The notes: a model not told the origin generated them from the sequence alone. Counted from the stretch's first letter, positions 10,222 to 19,250 are shown. The stretch is 48,858 bases of DNA from Nocardioides sp. Root240 (GCF_001428825.1 NZ_LMIT01000013.1:1-48858), one strand, 5' to 3'. A program made the numbers and translations.

Positions 10222-10707
10222 TCAGCCGCGGCCGAGCCCAGCCGGGTCGATCACGACGAACGCCCGGTCGTCCGGGTGCACGTGGACGTCGAGGACGGTG
10301 TCCGGCTGGATGCGCGGGATGGCGAGCTGCGAGACCAGCTCGGTCACCGAGACCCGGTACCTCTCCCCCGTCTCGGGCGTCACCTCGAGCTCGAACACGA
10401 CGTACGGGTCCTGGTTGAGGTGGCCGCGGACCCGGGTGCAGACGATCCGTGCCGTCGTACGGACGCCCTCCTCGGTCGCGCGCCGCTTCTCCGCGTTGCG
10501 GGCACGCACCTGCCGCACCTTGAGCACCGCGAACACGGCCAGGGTGACGCCGGCGACACCGAACGCCCACGCGGCGTAGGTCCCCGCGTGCCGGCCGCCG
10601 TCGCGGTTGGTGCCGACGATGATCAGGCCCCAGAAGGCGAGGGTGGGCAGGACGAAGAGGACGCCGAGGGGGAACGGCGGCTGCGAGGGGGCGCGCACGG
10701 GCGACAT
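10222..10707 (-). CDS. Two-helix membrane protein of unknown function (DUF3592-like)
   Basis: A 161-residue protein with two hydrophobic segments at about residues 13-32 and 46-64, followed by a basic stretch (KVRQVRARNAEKRR) and a soluble C-terminal domain of about 90 residues rich in beta-type sequence (ARIVCTRVRGHLNQDPYVVF and similar). The arrangement resembles DUF3592-type membrane proteins, but I cannot be certain. The ATG at 10707 has GGAGG seven bases upstream, better than the in-frame ATG nine codons earlier. It stands alone, divergent from rpsT. Confidence 0.7.
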   Translation of the reverse strand: MSPVRAPSQPPFPLGVLFVLPTLAFWGLIIVGTNRDGGRHAGTYAAWAFGVAGVTLAVFAVLKVRQVRARNAEKRRATEEGVRTTARIVCTRVRGHLNQDPYVVFELEVTPETGERYRVSVTELVSQLAIPRIQPDTVLDVHVHPDDRAFVVIDPAGLGRG

Positions 10708-10757
10708 CCCAGCACCTCCGGGCGCCCGGGGCAACGGTCGCGGGACGACCTGACGAT

Positions 10758-10786
10758 TTGGGGTGCCTGTCGCCCACTGTTAGCCT
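10758..10786 (+). promoter_or_regulatory. rpsT promoter
   Basis: TTGGGG at 10758-10763 and TAGCCT at 10781-10786 are separated by 17 bases, a good housekeeping-type promoter. It leaves an untranslated leader of about 100 bases before rpsT, where S20 feedback control could act; no specific structure was identified. Confidence 0.6.
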
Positions 10787-10896
10787 TGCTGGTCGCGTGT
10801 TCCGTGCGCCTGCGCCTGCCCTCACCGGCGGTGCTCCGCGCTCACGCACTCCGGACCAGACCAGCATTCACAACCCAGACGTTAGGCAACACACCC

Positions 10897-11157
10897 GTGG
10901 CGAACATCAAGAGCCAGATCAAGCGCAACAAGCAGAACGAGAAGCGCCACGAGCGCAACAAGGCCGTCAAGTCCGGCCTGAAGACCGCGATCCGCAAGTT
11001 CCGCGAGGCCGCCGAGTCCGGCGACAAGGACAACGCGACCGCCCTCGCCCGCGAGGCCACCAAGAAGCTCGACAAGGCCGCCTCGAAGGGCGTCATCCAC
11101 AAGAACCAGGCCGCGAACCGCAAGTCGTCGATCGCGAAGCAGGCCGCTTCTCTCTGA
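10897..11157 (+). CDS. rpsT: 30S ribosomal protein S20
   Basis: An 86-residue, very basic protein that binds 16S rRNA early in 30S assembly. It starts MANIKSQIKRNKQNEKRHERN and ends in KNQAANRKSSIAKQAASL, the family's conserved ends. The GTG start at 10897 gives exactly the usual N-terminus. It has its own promoter and a strong hairpin terminator, and converges on holA, the usual actinobacterial arrangement. Confidence 0.97.
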   Translation: MANIKSQIKRNKQNEKRHERNKAVKSGLKTAIRKFREAAESGDKDNATALAREATKKLDKAASKGVIHKNQAANRKSSIAKQAASL

Positions 11158-11193
11158 GGCCCGGCCCTGGCTCCGGTCCGGAGCCATCACGTC

Positions 11194-11221
11194 AAGGGAG
11201 TCCCCGCGAGGGGGCTCCCTT
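11194..11221 (+). terminator. rpsT terminator hairpin
   Basis: AAGGGAGTCCCC pairs with GGGGGCTCCCTT (one G-T pair) around a GCGA loop, 36 bases after the rpsT stop. It lies between convergent rpsT and holA and could act on both. Confidence 0.8.
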
Positions 11222-11239
11222 CGTGATTTCTCACCGCCC

Positions 11240-11270
11240 CGCTGCGTTGCGAGGAACGAGCAACGCAGCG
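11240..11270. repeat. Intergenic inverted repeat with GAGGAACGA loop
   Basis: Perfect 11-base arms, CGCTGCGTTGC and GCAACGCAGCG, enclose GAGGAACGA. It lies between rpsT and holA, next to a REP-like element whose loop is similar (GAGGCACGA). It may be a second terminator or part of the same dispersed repeat. Confidence 0.7.
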
Positions 11271-11283
11271 GACCGGGCGGGGA

Positions 11284-11336
11284 GGTTGAGGAGCGCCGCG
11301 GCTGAGGCACGAAGCCGCGACGCGCGTCTCGAAACC
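11284..11336. repeat. REP-like element, copy 1
   Basis: The element begins GGTTGAGG and ends CTCGAAACC. Its centre holds an inverted repeat (CGCGGCT / AGCCGCG) around GAGGCACGA. A second copy with the same ends in reverse orientation lies at 16761-16805. The stretch 11158-11400 holds only these repeats and the terminator; I see no gene in it. Confidence 0.6.
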
Positions 11337-11400
11337 GGTGCCGGTCGCGCTGCAGACCGGAAGCCACGGCCGGCAGCCACCGGCTCGGGCGTAGCGCGGA

Positions 11401-12372
11401 TCAGCCGCGACGCAGAGCCGTGATGGTCAGGACCAGCCGCTCGAGGGCGTACGAAGCGTCGCTCGCCGCACCCTTGATGTCGGCGTCGGCCTGCGCGACG
11501 GCCCGGATCGCGCGGGCGAGTCCGGGCTCGGACCAGCCGCGGGCCTGGTCGCGCAGCGAGCGGAGCTTCCACGGCGGGACGCCGACCTCGCGGGCCAGGT
11601 CGGCGTCGCGCATGCCTCGCGGGGCGCTGACCAGCCGGGCGAGTCCGCGGGCGCTGCCGGCGAACGCGGAGGTGATCAGCACGGCCGCCGTACCGGCGTC
11701 GAGGGCCCAGCGCAGCTCCTCGAGCGCCACGCGGTCGCGACCGGCGAAGGCGGCATCGGCCACGGCGAAGGACTTCGCCTCCGCGCGACCTCCGAAGTAA
11801 CGGCGGACCTGGGCCTCGCTGATCCGCTCCCCCGGGAAGTCGTTGGTCAGCTGGTGGGCCGCACCGGCGAGCGAGCGCAGGTCGCGGCCGATCGCCTCGA
11901 TCAGGACGTCGGCGGCATCGCGGTCGATCGTCGCGCCGTGGCGACGGACCTCGTTGGCGACGAAGTTGGGGAAGTCCGAGGGCTTGAGCTCCTCCGACTT
12001 GTGCTCGGTCACGGGGCCGAGCTTGCGGAGCTTGGTGAGCACCCCGCTGCCCTTCTGGCCGCCGCCGTGCACCAGCACCAGTGCGACGTCCTCGGACGGC
12101 GCGCCGGCGTACCCGAGCAGGCCCTCGACCGACTCGTCGGGCAGGTCCTCGAGCCCCCGGACCACCACGCAGCGGATCGCGGAGAACAGCGACGGCGCTG
12201 ACATCTCCCCCAGCGTCGCCAGGGTCAGGCCGGCCGCCGAGGCGTCGGCGAACTCGGCGTCGGCGTCGTGCTCCCGGACAGCGGCCTTGACCTCGTCGAC
12301 GGTGCGGGCGCCGAGGTACTCCTCCTTGCCGGTGACCAGGATGACCCGTCCCAACACGTCAGCGGCCCGCAT
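11401..12372 (-). CDS. holA: DNA polymerase III subunit delta
   Basis: A 323-residue clamp-loader subunit that opens the sliding clamp for replication. The N-terminal AAA+-like fold begins LGRVILVTGKEEYLGARTVDEV, and the conserved region around LEELRWALDAGTAAVLITSAFAGSARGLARL and the C-terminal ALERLVLTITALRRG match actinobacterial HolA. As in the family, there is no functional Walker A motif. The ATG at 12372 has GGGAGGG nine bases upstream. It follows comEC by 47 bases in the order comEA-comEC-holA, which is common in actinobacteria, so it may be transcribed with them. Confidence 0.9.
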   Translation of the reverse strand: MRAADVLGRVILVTGKEEYLGARTVDEVKAAVREHDADAEFADASAAGLTLATLGEMSAPSLFSAIRCVVVRGLEDLPDESVEGLLGYAGAPSEDVALVLVHGGGQKGSGVLTKLRKLGPVTEHKSEELKPSDFPNFVANEVRRHGATIDRDAADVLIEAIGRDLRSLAGAAHQLTNDFPGERISEAQVRRYFGGRAEAKSFAVADAAFAGRDRVALEELRWALDAGTAAVLITSAFAGSARGLARLVSAPRGMRDADLAREVGVPPWKLRSLRDQARGWSEPGLARAIRAVAQADADIKGAASDASYALERLVLTITALRRG

Positions 12373-12419
12373 GGGAGAAACCCTCCCACACGGGCCCGAC
12401 AGCCCAGCGGGCGGCGGGC

Positions 12420-14780
12420 TCACCGGGAGACGACCTCGGGACCGTCGTCGCCCACGACCACGACCAGGTCGCCCTCCTCGTCGGTGCGGTGCACCTGCGC
12501 GCCCGCGTCCTCGAGGTCGGAGAGCAGCGCTGGCGCGGGGTGGCCGTAGTCGTTGTCGGCGCCGACGGACACCAGTGCGACCTCCGGGTGCAGCCCGGTC
12601 AGCCAGGACTCGTCCTGGTGGGAGCTGCCGTGGTGCGGGACCTTGAGCACGTCGACGTCTAGTCCCCGGAGCAGCCGCGCGAGCTGCGCCTGACCCGGCG
12701 GCTCGACGTCGCCGGTCAGGAGCAGGCGCAGGCCGGCGACCTCGACCACCAGCACCACGCTGGCGTCGTTGGCGGAGCTGCCGTCCCCGGCACCGCTGAC
12801 CTCCCCCGCCACCTCGAGATGGACCACCTGGAGGGTCGCGGCACCGATCCGCCGGGCCGCGCCGTAGGTCGCGGGACGCACGGGCACGCCGGCGGCTTCG
12901 GCGTCCCGGCGGACCTGGGCGGCGCCGCCGGGCGGGTCCTGGACCGGACTGGTCTCGATCGCGCCGACCTGCCGTCCGCGCAGCACGCCGGACAGACCGT
13001 CCACGTGGTCGGCGTGGAAGTGGGTCAGCACGACCAGCGGGACCCGCTCCACGTCGAGCCGGTCGAGGCAGCCGTCGACGGTGGCCGGGTCCGGCCCGGC
13101 ATCGACGACCACCGCGGCGCCGGGAGCCACGGACAGCGCCAGGGCGTCACCCTGGCCCACGTCGCACACCGCGAGCACCCAGTCATCGGGCGGCCAGCCG
13201 AAGGCGCCCCCCGGCCAGACCCGGCCGGGGAACCCGAGCACGACCAGCAGCAGGAGCACCCCGAGCACCGCGCCGAGGGACCGGTGGCGCGCCAGCCGCG
13301 GCAGCAGGACCGCGATCGCCAGGCAGACCAGCACCAGCAGCGCGATCGCGCCCGTACCGGTCCCCCAGCCGATCGCGGCACCGGGAAGAGCCGCACCGTG
13401 CCGGGCGACCGCGACGATCCACGCCACGCACCAGGCCGCGGCCGTGCCGAGCAGCTGACCTCCGGTCGGCCACACCAGGCCGACCAGCCCGCCCAGCAGG
13501 CCGAGGACCGTGGCGGGTCCGACCGCAGGCCCGGCCAGCAGGTTGGCCGCGACGGCGACCAGGCTGACCTGGCCGGACAGCACGGCGACGACCGGCGTGC
13601 AGGCGAGCTGCGCCGCCGTCGGCACCGCCACCGCCTCGGCGAGACCGCGCGGCAGCCAGCGCGCCAGCGCGTCGGTCAGCGGCGGTCCGAGCAGGACGAT
13701 GCCTCCCGTCGCCAGGACCGAGAGCGCGAACCCCGCCGACGTGGCGAGCGCCGGCTGCACCAGCACCAGCACCGCCAGCGCGACCCCCAGGGCGCGGAGC
13801 CCACGGCGCCGGCCGTCGGGGCCGAAGGCGAACAACCCGACCGTGCCCATCGCCGCGGCGCGGAGCACGCTCGGCTCGGTGCGAGCCAGCAGCACGAAGC
13901 TCGTGATGCCCAGCAGGCCCACCACGACCAACCAGCGCCCGCGGACGCCCACGGCCCGAGCCGCGAGCAGCAGGGCACCGACGACGAGCGTGAGGTTGGT
14001 GCCGCTGACCGCGGTCAGGTGGGTCAGGCCCACCACACGGAAGTCGGCCTCGACCTCGTCGGGCAGTGCGGCGTCGTCGCCGTCGACCAGCGCCGGGACC
14101 AGGCCCGCCTGCGCCGGTGGCCGGTCGGCCACGGCCTGGCGGATCGAGGCGCGGACCGCGCCGGAGGCACGCCACCAGGGGTCCGGCCCGCGGATCCGCA
14201 CCGGTGGTCGGTCGGCGCTGAGGACGGCGACGGCGTCGGAGCTCTCGGACGGAGCCAGTCGACCCTCGACGAACACCTGCTCCCCCAGCTCGGCAGCCGA
14301 CCACGCCGGGACACCCAGCACCACGACGGTGCCGCCGAGCCTGCGCCGCTCGCCCCGGGCGGCGACCTCCTCCACCCGGATCCGTACGACGACACGCTCG
14401 CCCCAGGCACCGTCGACACGCCGCGGGTCGGAGACCACGGTGGCCACCAGGTCGGCCGTGGCCCGTTGGTCGGCCCACGCCCGGAGCGGGCTGGTTGTCA
14501 TCGCCTGGTGGCGGAGCAGGGCGCCCGCCAGGACGGCAGCGGCCATGAGGAGCATTGCGACCGCCATGCCGCGATGGGCGCCGCGAGGTCGGCCGCCATG
14601 CGGCGGCCAGCCCACCACCAACGCCATGACGAGCAGCGCTGCCAGCAGCCAGGCGGAGTGGCCGAGGAGGCGCTGGGCAGCGATGCCTCCGAGCCAGGCA
14701 GCCCCGCCGAGGGCGGGCATCCGGAGGTCGTGGCGGGGCCGGCGGTCGCGAGCGGGGTCTCCGCGAGAGGTCGGGGCCAC
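12420..14780 (-). CDS. comEC: ComEC/Rec2-type DNA uptake channel
   Basis: A 786-residue polytopic membrane protein. The first half is the ComEC channel domain, with the conserved stretch FRVVGLTHLTAVSGTNLTLV near residue 245 followed by many membrane helices. The C-terminal third is a metallo-beta-lactamase-fold domain with THFHADHVDGLSG near 586-598 and KVPHHGSSHQDES further on. In competent bacteria it carries single-stranded DNA across the membrane; competence in this organism is unproven. The GTG at 14780 lies six bases after the comEA stop with GAGG just before it; an ATG at residue 21 is an alternative. The frame at 13,000-14,800 is intact throughout. Confidence 0.93.
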   Translation of the reverse strand: MAPTSRGDPARDRRPRHDLRMPALGGAAWLGGIAAQRLLGHSAWLLAALLVMALVVGWPPHGGRPRGAHRGMAVAMLLMAAAVLAGALLRHQAMTTSPLRAWADQRATADLVATVVSDPRRVDGAWGERVVVRIRVEEVAARGERRRLGGTVVVLGVPAWSAAELGEQVFVEGRLAPSESSDAVAVLSADRPPVRIRGPDPWWRASGAVRASIRQAVADRPPAQAGLVPALVDGDDAALPDEVEADFRVVGLTHLTAVSGTNLTLVVGALLLAARAVGVRGRWLVVVGLLGITSFVLLARTEPSVLRAAAMGTVGLFAFGPDGRRRGLRALGVALAVLVLVQPALATSAGFALSVLATGGIVLLGPPLTDALARWLPRGLAEAVAVPTAAQLACTPVVAVLSGQVSLVAVAANLLAGPAVGPATVLGLLGGLVGLVWPTGGQLLGTAAAWCVAWIVAVARHGAALPGAAIGWGTGTGAIALLVLVCLAIAVLLPRLARHRSLGAVLGVLLLLVVLGFPGRVWPGGAFGWPPDDWVLAVCDVGQGDALALSVAPGAAVVVDAGPDPATVDGCLDRLDVERVPLVVLTHFHADHVDGLSGVLRGRQVGAIETSPVQDPPGGAAQVRRDAEAAGVPVRPATYGAARRIGAATLQVVHLEVAGEVSGAGDGSSANDASVVLVVEVAGLRLLLTGDVEPPGQAQLARLLRGLDVDVLKVPHHGSSHQDESWLTGLHPEVALVSVGADNDYGHPAPALLSDLEDAGAQVHRTDEEGDLVVVVGDDGPEVVSR

Positions 14781-14786
14781 CGCGCC

Positions 14787-15743
14787 TCACACCGTCACGT
14801 GGGGAGCGAGTCGAGCCAGGGTCTTCTCGCCGATACCGTCGACCTCGAGCAGCTCGTCGACACTGGTGAACCCGCCCTGCTGGTCGCGCCACGCCAGGAT
14901 CGCCTGGGCCGTGACCGGGCCGACGCCGGGCAGGGACTCGAGCTCGGCCTGGCCAGCGAGGTTGAGGTTGACCGGGGCCGCGGGGGCGCCCGCGGCGTCA
15001 CCGCCCGCGGCGGGGGCGGGCGCCGGGGCGGCCCCCGTGGAGCGGGCTCCGACGACGATCTGCTCGCCGTCGACCAGCACGCGCGCGAGGTTGAGGGTGC
15101 TCAGGTCGACGCCGCGCTTGGCGCCTCCGGCGGCGGACAGGGCATCGGTCACCCGGGCGCCCTGGTCGAGGACGACGATGCCCGGGCGCCGGACCTTGCC
15201 GGTCACGTCGACCGTGACCGTCGTGGTGCTGCCCACCGGCGCCGCGGCCCCCGCCGGCGAGACCTCGTCCGACGGCGACCGCGAGCCGGGGGCCGAGGGC
15301 TCGACCAGCGGCGCGAGCGGCTCCGCGGAGACCGGTTCGACCGCGGGGCCGGGGTCGTCGCGCACCACCCACCAGGTGGTCACGGCCAGCCCGACGGCCA
15401 CGGCGAGGGCGACGAGCGCGACATGGACGGGCGACAGCACGGGGAGACGGCCTCGCAGGTCGGGGGCGGGCAGCACCAGGCGTCGGCGCGCAGCATGACG
15501 ACCGGGGACGGGGATCAGCGGCGCCTCCGGGGCGAGCGGCGCAGGCGCGGGCGGGTGTGTGGCGTCGAGCTCCAGCGGGGCCGCGACCCGGGTGTGGTCG
15601 GCCCACCACTCGTCCTGGTCGCCGGCGGCACCCCCGACGGGATCGCGAAGCGCACCGGGGGCAGCGCCCAGCCCCACCGCGAGCTCAGCGAGGCGGCGGG
15701 CGGCGGCGTCGGTGCGGTCGGCCGGAGGACGTCGGGAGGACAT
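14787..15743 (-). CDS. comEA: ComEA family DNA-binding protein
   Basis: A 318-residue membrane-anchored DNA receptor. After a Pro/Ala-rich cytoplasmic part there is one membrane helix at about 105-126 (VALVALAVAVGLAVTTWWVV). An SLBB-like domain follows at about 175-232 (VDVTGKVRRPGIVVLDQG) and paired helix-hairpin-helix motifs at about 259-318 (ESLPGVGPVTAQAI and EVDGIGEKTLARL). The family binds double-stranded DNA and passes it to ComEC, encoded six bases downstream. The ATG at 15743 follows a TAGCGT hexamer by six bases and has no ribosome-binding site, so the transcript is probably leaderless. Confidence 0.92.
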   Translation of the reverse strand: MSSRRPPADRTDAAARRLAELAVGLGAAPGALRDPVGGAAGDQDEWWADHTRVAAPLELDATHPPAPAPLAPEAPLIPVPGRHAARRRLVLPAPDLRGRLPVLSPVHVALVALAVAVGLAVTTWWVVRDDPGPAVEPVSAEPLAPLVEPSAPGSRSPSDEVSPAGAAAPVGSTTTVTVDVTGKVRRPGIVVLDQGARVTDALSAAGGAKRGVDLSTLNLARVLVDGEQIVVGARSTGAAPAPAPAAGGDAAGAPAAPVNLNLAGQAELESLPGVGPVTAQAILAWRDQQGGFTSVDELLEVDGIGEKTLARLAPHVTV

Positions 15744-15749
15744 GCAGGC

Positions 15750-15755
15750 ACGCTA
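15750..15755 (-). promoter_or_regulatory. -10 element of comEA
   Basis: TAGCGT on the minus strand ends six bases before the comEA ATG, predicting a leaderless comEA-comEC(-holA) transcript. Confidence 0.5.
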
Positions 15756-15863
15756 GGCAGCGGCGACGGCAGCAGGCCGTCGTCGCGTGCCCACCTGTGG
15801 AGGACGGCCCCCGCAGTGCCGCCCTGTGGAGGGAAGGTGGCCTGGACCGGGACGGACGGTGCG

Positions 15864-16739
15864 TCAGGAGAGCACGGGCGCAACGCAGATGGCGAGCATG
15901 CCGGGACCGACATGCGCACCGAGCACGCCGCCGAGCTCGACGCTGCGCACCGGGCTGCCGTCGCGCCCCGGGACCAGCTGGTCACCGAGCTGGTTCCCGA
16001 GCCGCTCGGCCAGGGCGAGCGCGCGCTCCTCCGCCGCGAGGTGGGCGACACAGATCTCGACCTGCTGCTCGCCGGCCGCCTCGAGGGCCATCGCCTCGAG
16101 CTGGGCGATGGCCTTGGCCGCGGTCCGGACCTTGGCCCGCGGAGCGATCACGCCGTCAACGATGCCGAGCAGCGGCTTGACCGCGAGCACGCCGCCGAAG
16201 ACCGCGGCAGCGGCCCCGACGCGGCCACCGCGGCGGAGGTACTCGAGGGTGTTGACGTAGAAGAGCGAGGTCGCCGAGGCGGACCGGGCCTTGGCCGCCA
16301 CCGCTGCCTCCGCCGTCGTACCGCCCGCGGCGAGCACGGCAGCGGCGGACTCGACGGCGTACCCGATCGCCACCCCGACCTGCCGGGTGTCGACGCACGT
16401 GACGGGCACGGGCGCGGTGCGCGAGGCGACCAGCGCGGACTCGAAGGTCCCCGACACCTCGGCCGAGAGGTGCACCGAGACGATCTCCGAGGCGCCCTCG
16501 TCGGCAAGCCGCTCGTAGAGCTCGGAGAAGACCGCGGGGGCCGGGCGTGACGTGCTGACCGCACGCTTCTCGCGCAGCGCCGCGGCGACCCGCTCGGGGG
16601 TGGCCGCCTCGGAGCCCTCGTCGTGGACCTCGTCGTCGATCACCACCTGCAGGGGCACGACGGTGACGCCGGCCGACTCCGCCACACCGGCCTGCAGGTG
16701 TGCCGTCGAGTCGGTGACGAGAGCTACGGAGCGGGGCAC
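15864..16739 (-). CDS. DegV family fatty-acid-binding protein
   Basis: A 291-residue DegV protein. These bind a fatty acid between two alpha/beta domains and, in some bacteria, hand it to a fatty-acid kinase (FakB role). The N-terminal VALVTDSTAHL, the central STSRPAPAVFSELYERL with VSVHLSAEVSGTFESA, and the later YVNTLEYLRRGGRVG and LLGIVDGVI stretches are diagnostic. I see no fakA kinase gene in the window, so the physiological role is open. It starts with GTG at 16739, 60 bases after the leuS stop; that gap is filled by a REP-like repeat. It is 120 bases from comEA on the other side. Confidence 0.92.
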   Translation of the reverse strand: MPRSVALVTDSTAHLQAGVAESAGVTVVPLQVVIDDEVHDEGSEAATPERVAAALREKRAVSTSRPAPAVFSELYERLADEGASEIVSVHLSAEVSGTFESALVASRTAPVPVTCVDTRQVGVAIGYAVESAAAVLAAGGTTAEAAVAAKARSASATSLFYVNTLEYLRRGGRVGAAAAVFGGVLAVKPLLGIVDGVIAPRAKVRTAAKAIAQLEAMALEAAGEQQVEICVAHLAAEERALALAERLGNQLGDQLVPGRDGSPVRSVELGGVLGAHVGPGMLAICVAPVLS

Positions 16740-16760
16740 AGCCCGTCCTGGTTCTCGCCA

Positions 16761-16805
16761 GGTTTCGAGGCTCCTCGCTCGTTCCTCGCTCGCGACACCT
16801 CAACC
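16761..16805. repeat. REP-like element, copy 2, containing the leuS stop codon
   Basis: Read on the minus strand it begins GGTTGAGG and ends CTCGAAACC, like the copy at 11284-11336. The centre has GCGAGCGAGGAACGAGCGAG, a near-palindrome with a GAGGAACGA core. The TGA in GGTTGAGG is the leuS stop codon. It may act as a terminator after leuS. Confidence 0.65.
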
Positions 16806-19220
16806 ACCGACCACGATGTTGACGAGCTTGGGCGCCCGGACGATCACCTTGCGGACCTCGCGGCCGTCGATGGCCTTCTGGACCGCCGGGTCGGCGAGCG
16901 CCGCGGCCTCCAGGTCGGCCTCGCTGATGTCGGGCGAGACTTCGAGCCGGCCGCGCACCTTCCCCTGGATCTGTACGACGGCGGTGACCGCGTCCTCGAC
17001 CAGCAGGGCCGGGTCGACGCTCGGCCACGCCACCTGGGCGACCGACGGCTCGTGGCCGAGCCGCGCCCACATTTCCTCGGCGGTGTACGGCGCCACGAGG
17101 GACAGCAGGATCGCGACGGTCTCCGTCGCCTCGCGGACAGCGGGGTCGGCCGGGCCGCAGCCCGCGTCGATCGCCTTGCGGGTGGCGTTCACCAGCTCCA
17201 TGGTGCGCGCGACGACGACGTTGAAGCGGTAGGAGTCCAGCAGCTGCGCCGCCTCGTGCACCGTCTTGTGGGTGACCTTGCGCAGGGCCACGTCGCCGCC
17301 GGCGAGGTCGACACCGGGCGCCGAGGTCACGTCACCGGACAGGCGCCAGGCGCGCTGGAGGAACTTCGCGGAGCCGGCCGGCGAGACGTCGGCCCAGTCG
17401 ATGTTGTCCTCGGGCGGGCTCGCGAAGACCAGCGTCAGGCGCACGGCGTCGACGCCGTACTCGTCGAGCTGCGCACCGAGCGCGACGCCGTTGCCGAGCG
17501 ACTTGCTCATCTTGGCGCCGTTGTTGATGACCTTGCCCTGGGACAGGTACGCCGAGAACGGCTCGTCCCAGTCGATCAGGCCCTGGTCGCGCAGCGCCTT
17601 GGTGAAGAAGCGCGCGTAGAGCAGGTGGAGCACCGCGTGCTCGTCGCCGCCGAGGTAGAAGTCGATCGGCCCCCACGCCTTGGCCAGCGCCGGGTCGAAG
17701 GCCTGGGTGCTGTCGTGCGCGGACAGGTAGCGGAAGAAGTACCAGGACGAGTCCACGAAGGTGTCCATGGTGTCGGTGTCGCGCAGGGCCGGACCACCGC
17801 AGGTCGGGCAGGAGACGTTGACCCACTCGGTCGCAGCGCCCAGGGGCGAGGTGCCCTTGGGCTTCAGGTCGGCGCCCCGCAGCTCGGGCAGCTCGACGGG
17901 CAGCTGGTCCTCGGGGACGGCGACCTCGCCGTCCACCGGGCAGTGGATGATCGGGATGGGCGCACCCCAGTAGCGCTGCCGGGAGAGCAGCCAGTCGCGC
18001 AGGCGGAAGTTGACCGTGCCCTGGCCGTGGCCGCTGGCCTCGATCGCGGCGATCGCCTTCGACACCTCGGCGGCCTTGTCGTAGGGCTGTTCGTCGTCGT
18101 AGACGGACACGATGGGGAGGCCGAACTTCTCGGCGAACTCGCGGTCGCGCTCGTCGTGGGCGGGCACGGCCATGATCGCGCCGGTGCCGTAGTCGGCGAG
18201 GACGTAGTCGGCGGCCCAGACCGGGATCTGCTCGCCGGTCAACGGGTTGGTGGCGGTGACGCCGAGGTCGACGCCGGTCTTGGGCCGGTCGGTCGCGAGG
18301 CGGTCGATGTCGGAGGCCTTGCGTACGTCGGCGAGGTAGTCCTCGAGCGCCTGCGCCTGCTCGGGCGCGACCAGCTCCTGGGCCAGCTTGGCGTCGGCGG
18401 CGACGACCATGAACGTCGCGCCGACCAGGGTGTCGGGACGCGTCGTGAAGACCGTGATCGGGTCGTGGCCCGCGATGTCGAAGACGACGTGGGCGCCCTC
18501 GGACCGGCCGATCCAGTTGCGCTGGGCGTTGACGACCTTCGGGATCCAGGTGTCCTGCAGGTCATCGAGCGAGTCGTAGAGCTCCTGCGCGTACTGCGTG
18601 GTCCGGAAGTACCACTGCGTGAGCTCCTTCTTGGTGACCTCCGCACCGCACCGCTCACAGGTGCCGTCGGCCAGCACCTGCTCGTTGGCGAGCACGGTCT
18701 GGTCGTTCGGGCACCAGTTGACCGAGGAGTTCTTGCGGTAGGCCAGGCCCTGCTCGCGCAGCTTGAGGAACAGCCACTGCGTCCACTTGTAGTACTCGGG
18801 GTCCGAGGTGTGCAGGCGGCGCGACCAGTCGAAGCTCAGCCCGTACTTCTTGAACGAGCTGAACTGGGTCTCGATGTTGGCGTAGGTGTACGTCGCCGGG
18901 TGCTCGTCGTTCTTGATGGCGGCGTTCTCGGCGGGCAGGCCGAAGGAGTCCCAGCCCATCGGGTTGAGCACCTCGAACCCGCGCAGCTTCTTGTAGCGGC
19001 ACAGCACGTCGTGCAGGGCCATCACCTCGGCGTGGCCCATGTGGAGGTCGCCGCTGGGGTAGGGGAACATCGTCAGCCCGTAGAACTTGGGCTTGTCCCC
19101 GGCCAGCACCGTCGCGTCGTCCGCGCGGAAGGCGTCGAGGCGCTCCCAGACCGGAAGCCACTTCTCCTCGACGGCATGGGCGTCGTAGTGGACCTCGGGG
19201 GATGCAGCCGTTTCACTCAC
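16800..19220 (-). CDS. leuS: Leucyl-tRNA synthetase
   Basis: An 806-residue class I aminoacyl-tRNA synthetase that charges tRNA-Leu. The HIGH-type motif is in FPYPSGDLHMGHAEV near residue 55, the editing (CP1) domain includes TTRPDTLVGATFMV, a zinc-type CERCG and CPTCGG pair flank the insert, and KMSKSLGN is near 570. Length is that of a short actinobacterial/eukaryote-like LeuS. I chose GTG at 19220; it follows TATCCT by six bases and no ribosome-binding site is present, indicating a leaderless mRNA. A TTG two codons earlier is less likely. Its stop codon lies inside a repeat element. Confidence 0.97.
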   Translation of the reverse strand: MSETAASPEVHYDAHAVEEKWLPVWERLDAFRADDATVLAGDKPKFYGLTMFPYPSGDLHMGHAEVMALHDVLCRYKKLRGFEVLNPMGWDSFGLPAENAAIKNDEHPATYTYANIETQFSSFKKYGLSFDWSRRLHTSDPEYYKWTQWLFLKLREQGLAYRKNSSVNWCPNDQTVLANEQVLADGTCERCGAEVTKKELTQWYFRTTQYAQELYDSLDDLQDTWIPKVVNAQRNWIGRSEGAHVVFDIAGHDPITVFTTRPDTLVGATFMVVAADAKLAQELVAPEQAQALEDYLADVRKASDIDRLATDRPKTGVDLGVTATNPLTGEQIPVWAADYVLADYGTGAIMAVPAHDERDREFAEKFGLPIVSVYDDEQPYDKAAEVSKAIAAIEASGHGQGTVNFRLRDWLLSRQRYWGAPIPIIHCPVDGEVAVPEDQLPVELPELRGADLKPKGTSPLGAATEWVNVSCPTCGGPALRDTDTMDTFVDSSWYFFRYLSAHDSTQAFDPALAKAWGPIDFYLGGDEHAVLHLLYARFFTKALRDQGLIDWDEPFSAYLSQGKVINNGAKMSKSLGNGVALGAQLDEYGVDAVRLTLVFASPPEDNIDWADVSPAGSAKFLQRAWRLSGDVTSAPGVDLAGGDVALRKVTHKTVHEAAQLLDSYRFNVVVARTMELVNATRKAIDAGCGPADPAVREATETVAILLSLVAPYTAEEMWARLGHEPSVAQVAWPSVDPALLVEDAVTAVVQIQGKVRGRLEVSPDISEADLEAAALADPAVQKAIDGREVRKVIVRAPKLVNIVVGG

Positions 19221-19226
19221 GGCCAA

Positions 19227-19232
19227 AGGATA
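19227..19232 (-). promoter_or_regulatory. -10 element of leuS
   Basis: TATCCT on the minus strand lies six bases before the GTG of leuS; CTGAGT 16 bases further upstream could be a weak -35. It implies separate transcription from the ABC exporter gene just upstream. Confidence 0.5.
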
Positions 19233-19250
19233 GTCGCCGCGGGGGTCGAC

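Noticed and set aside
12819..16550. Very long open frame on the plus strand opposite comEC, comEA and degV
   Set aside because: It is a GC-rich antisense shadow with low-complexity Arg/Gly/Asp-rich translation and no domain, while the minus-strand genes are clear.
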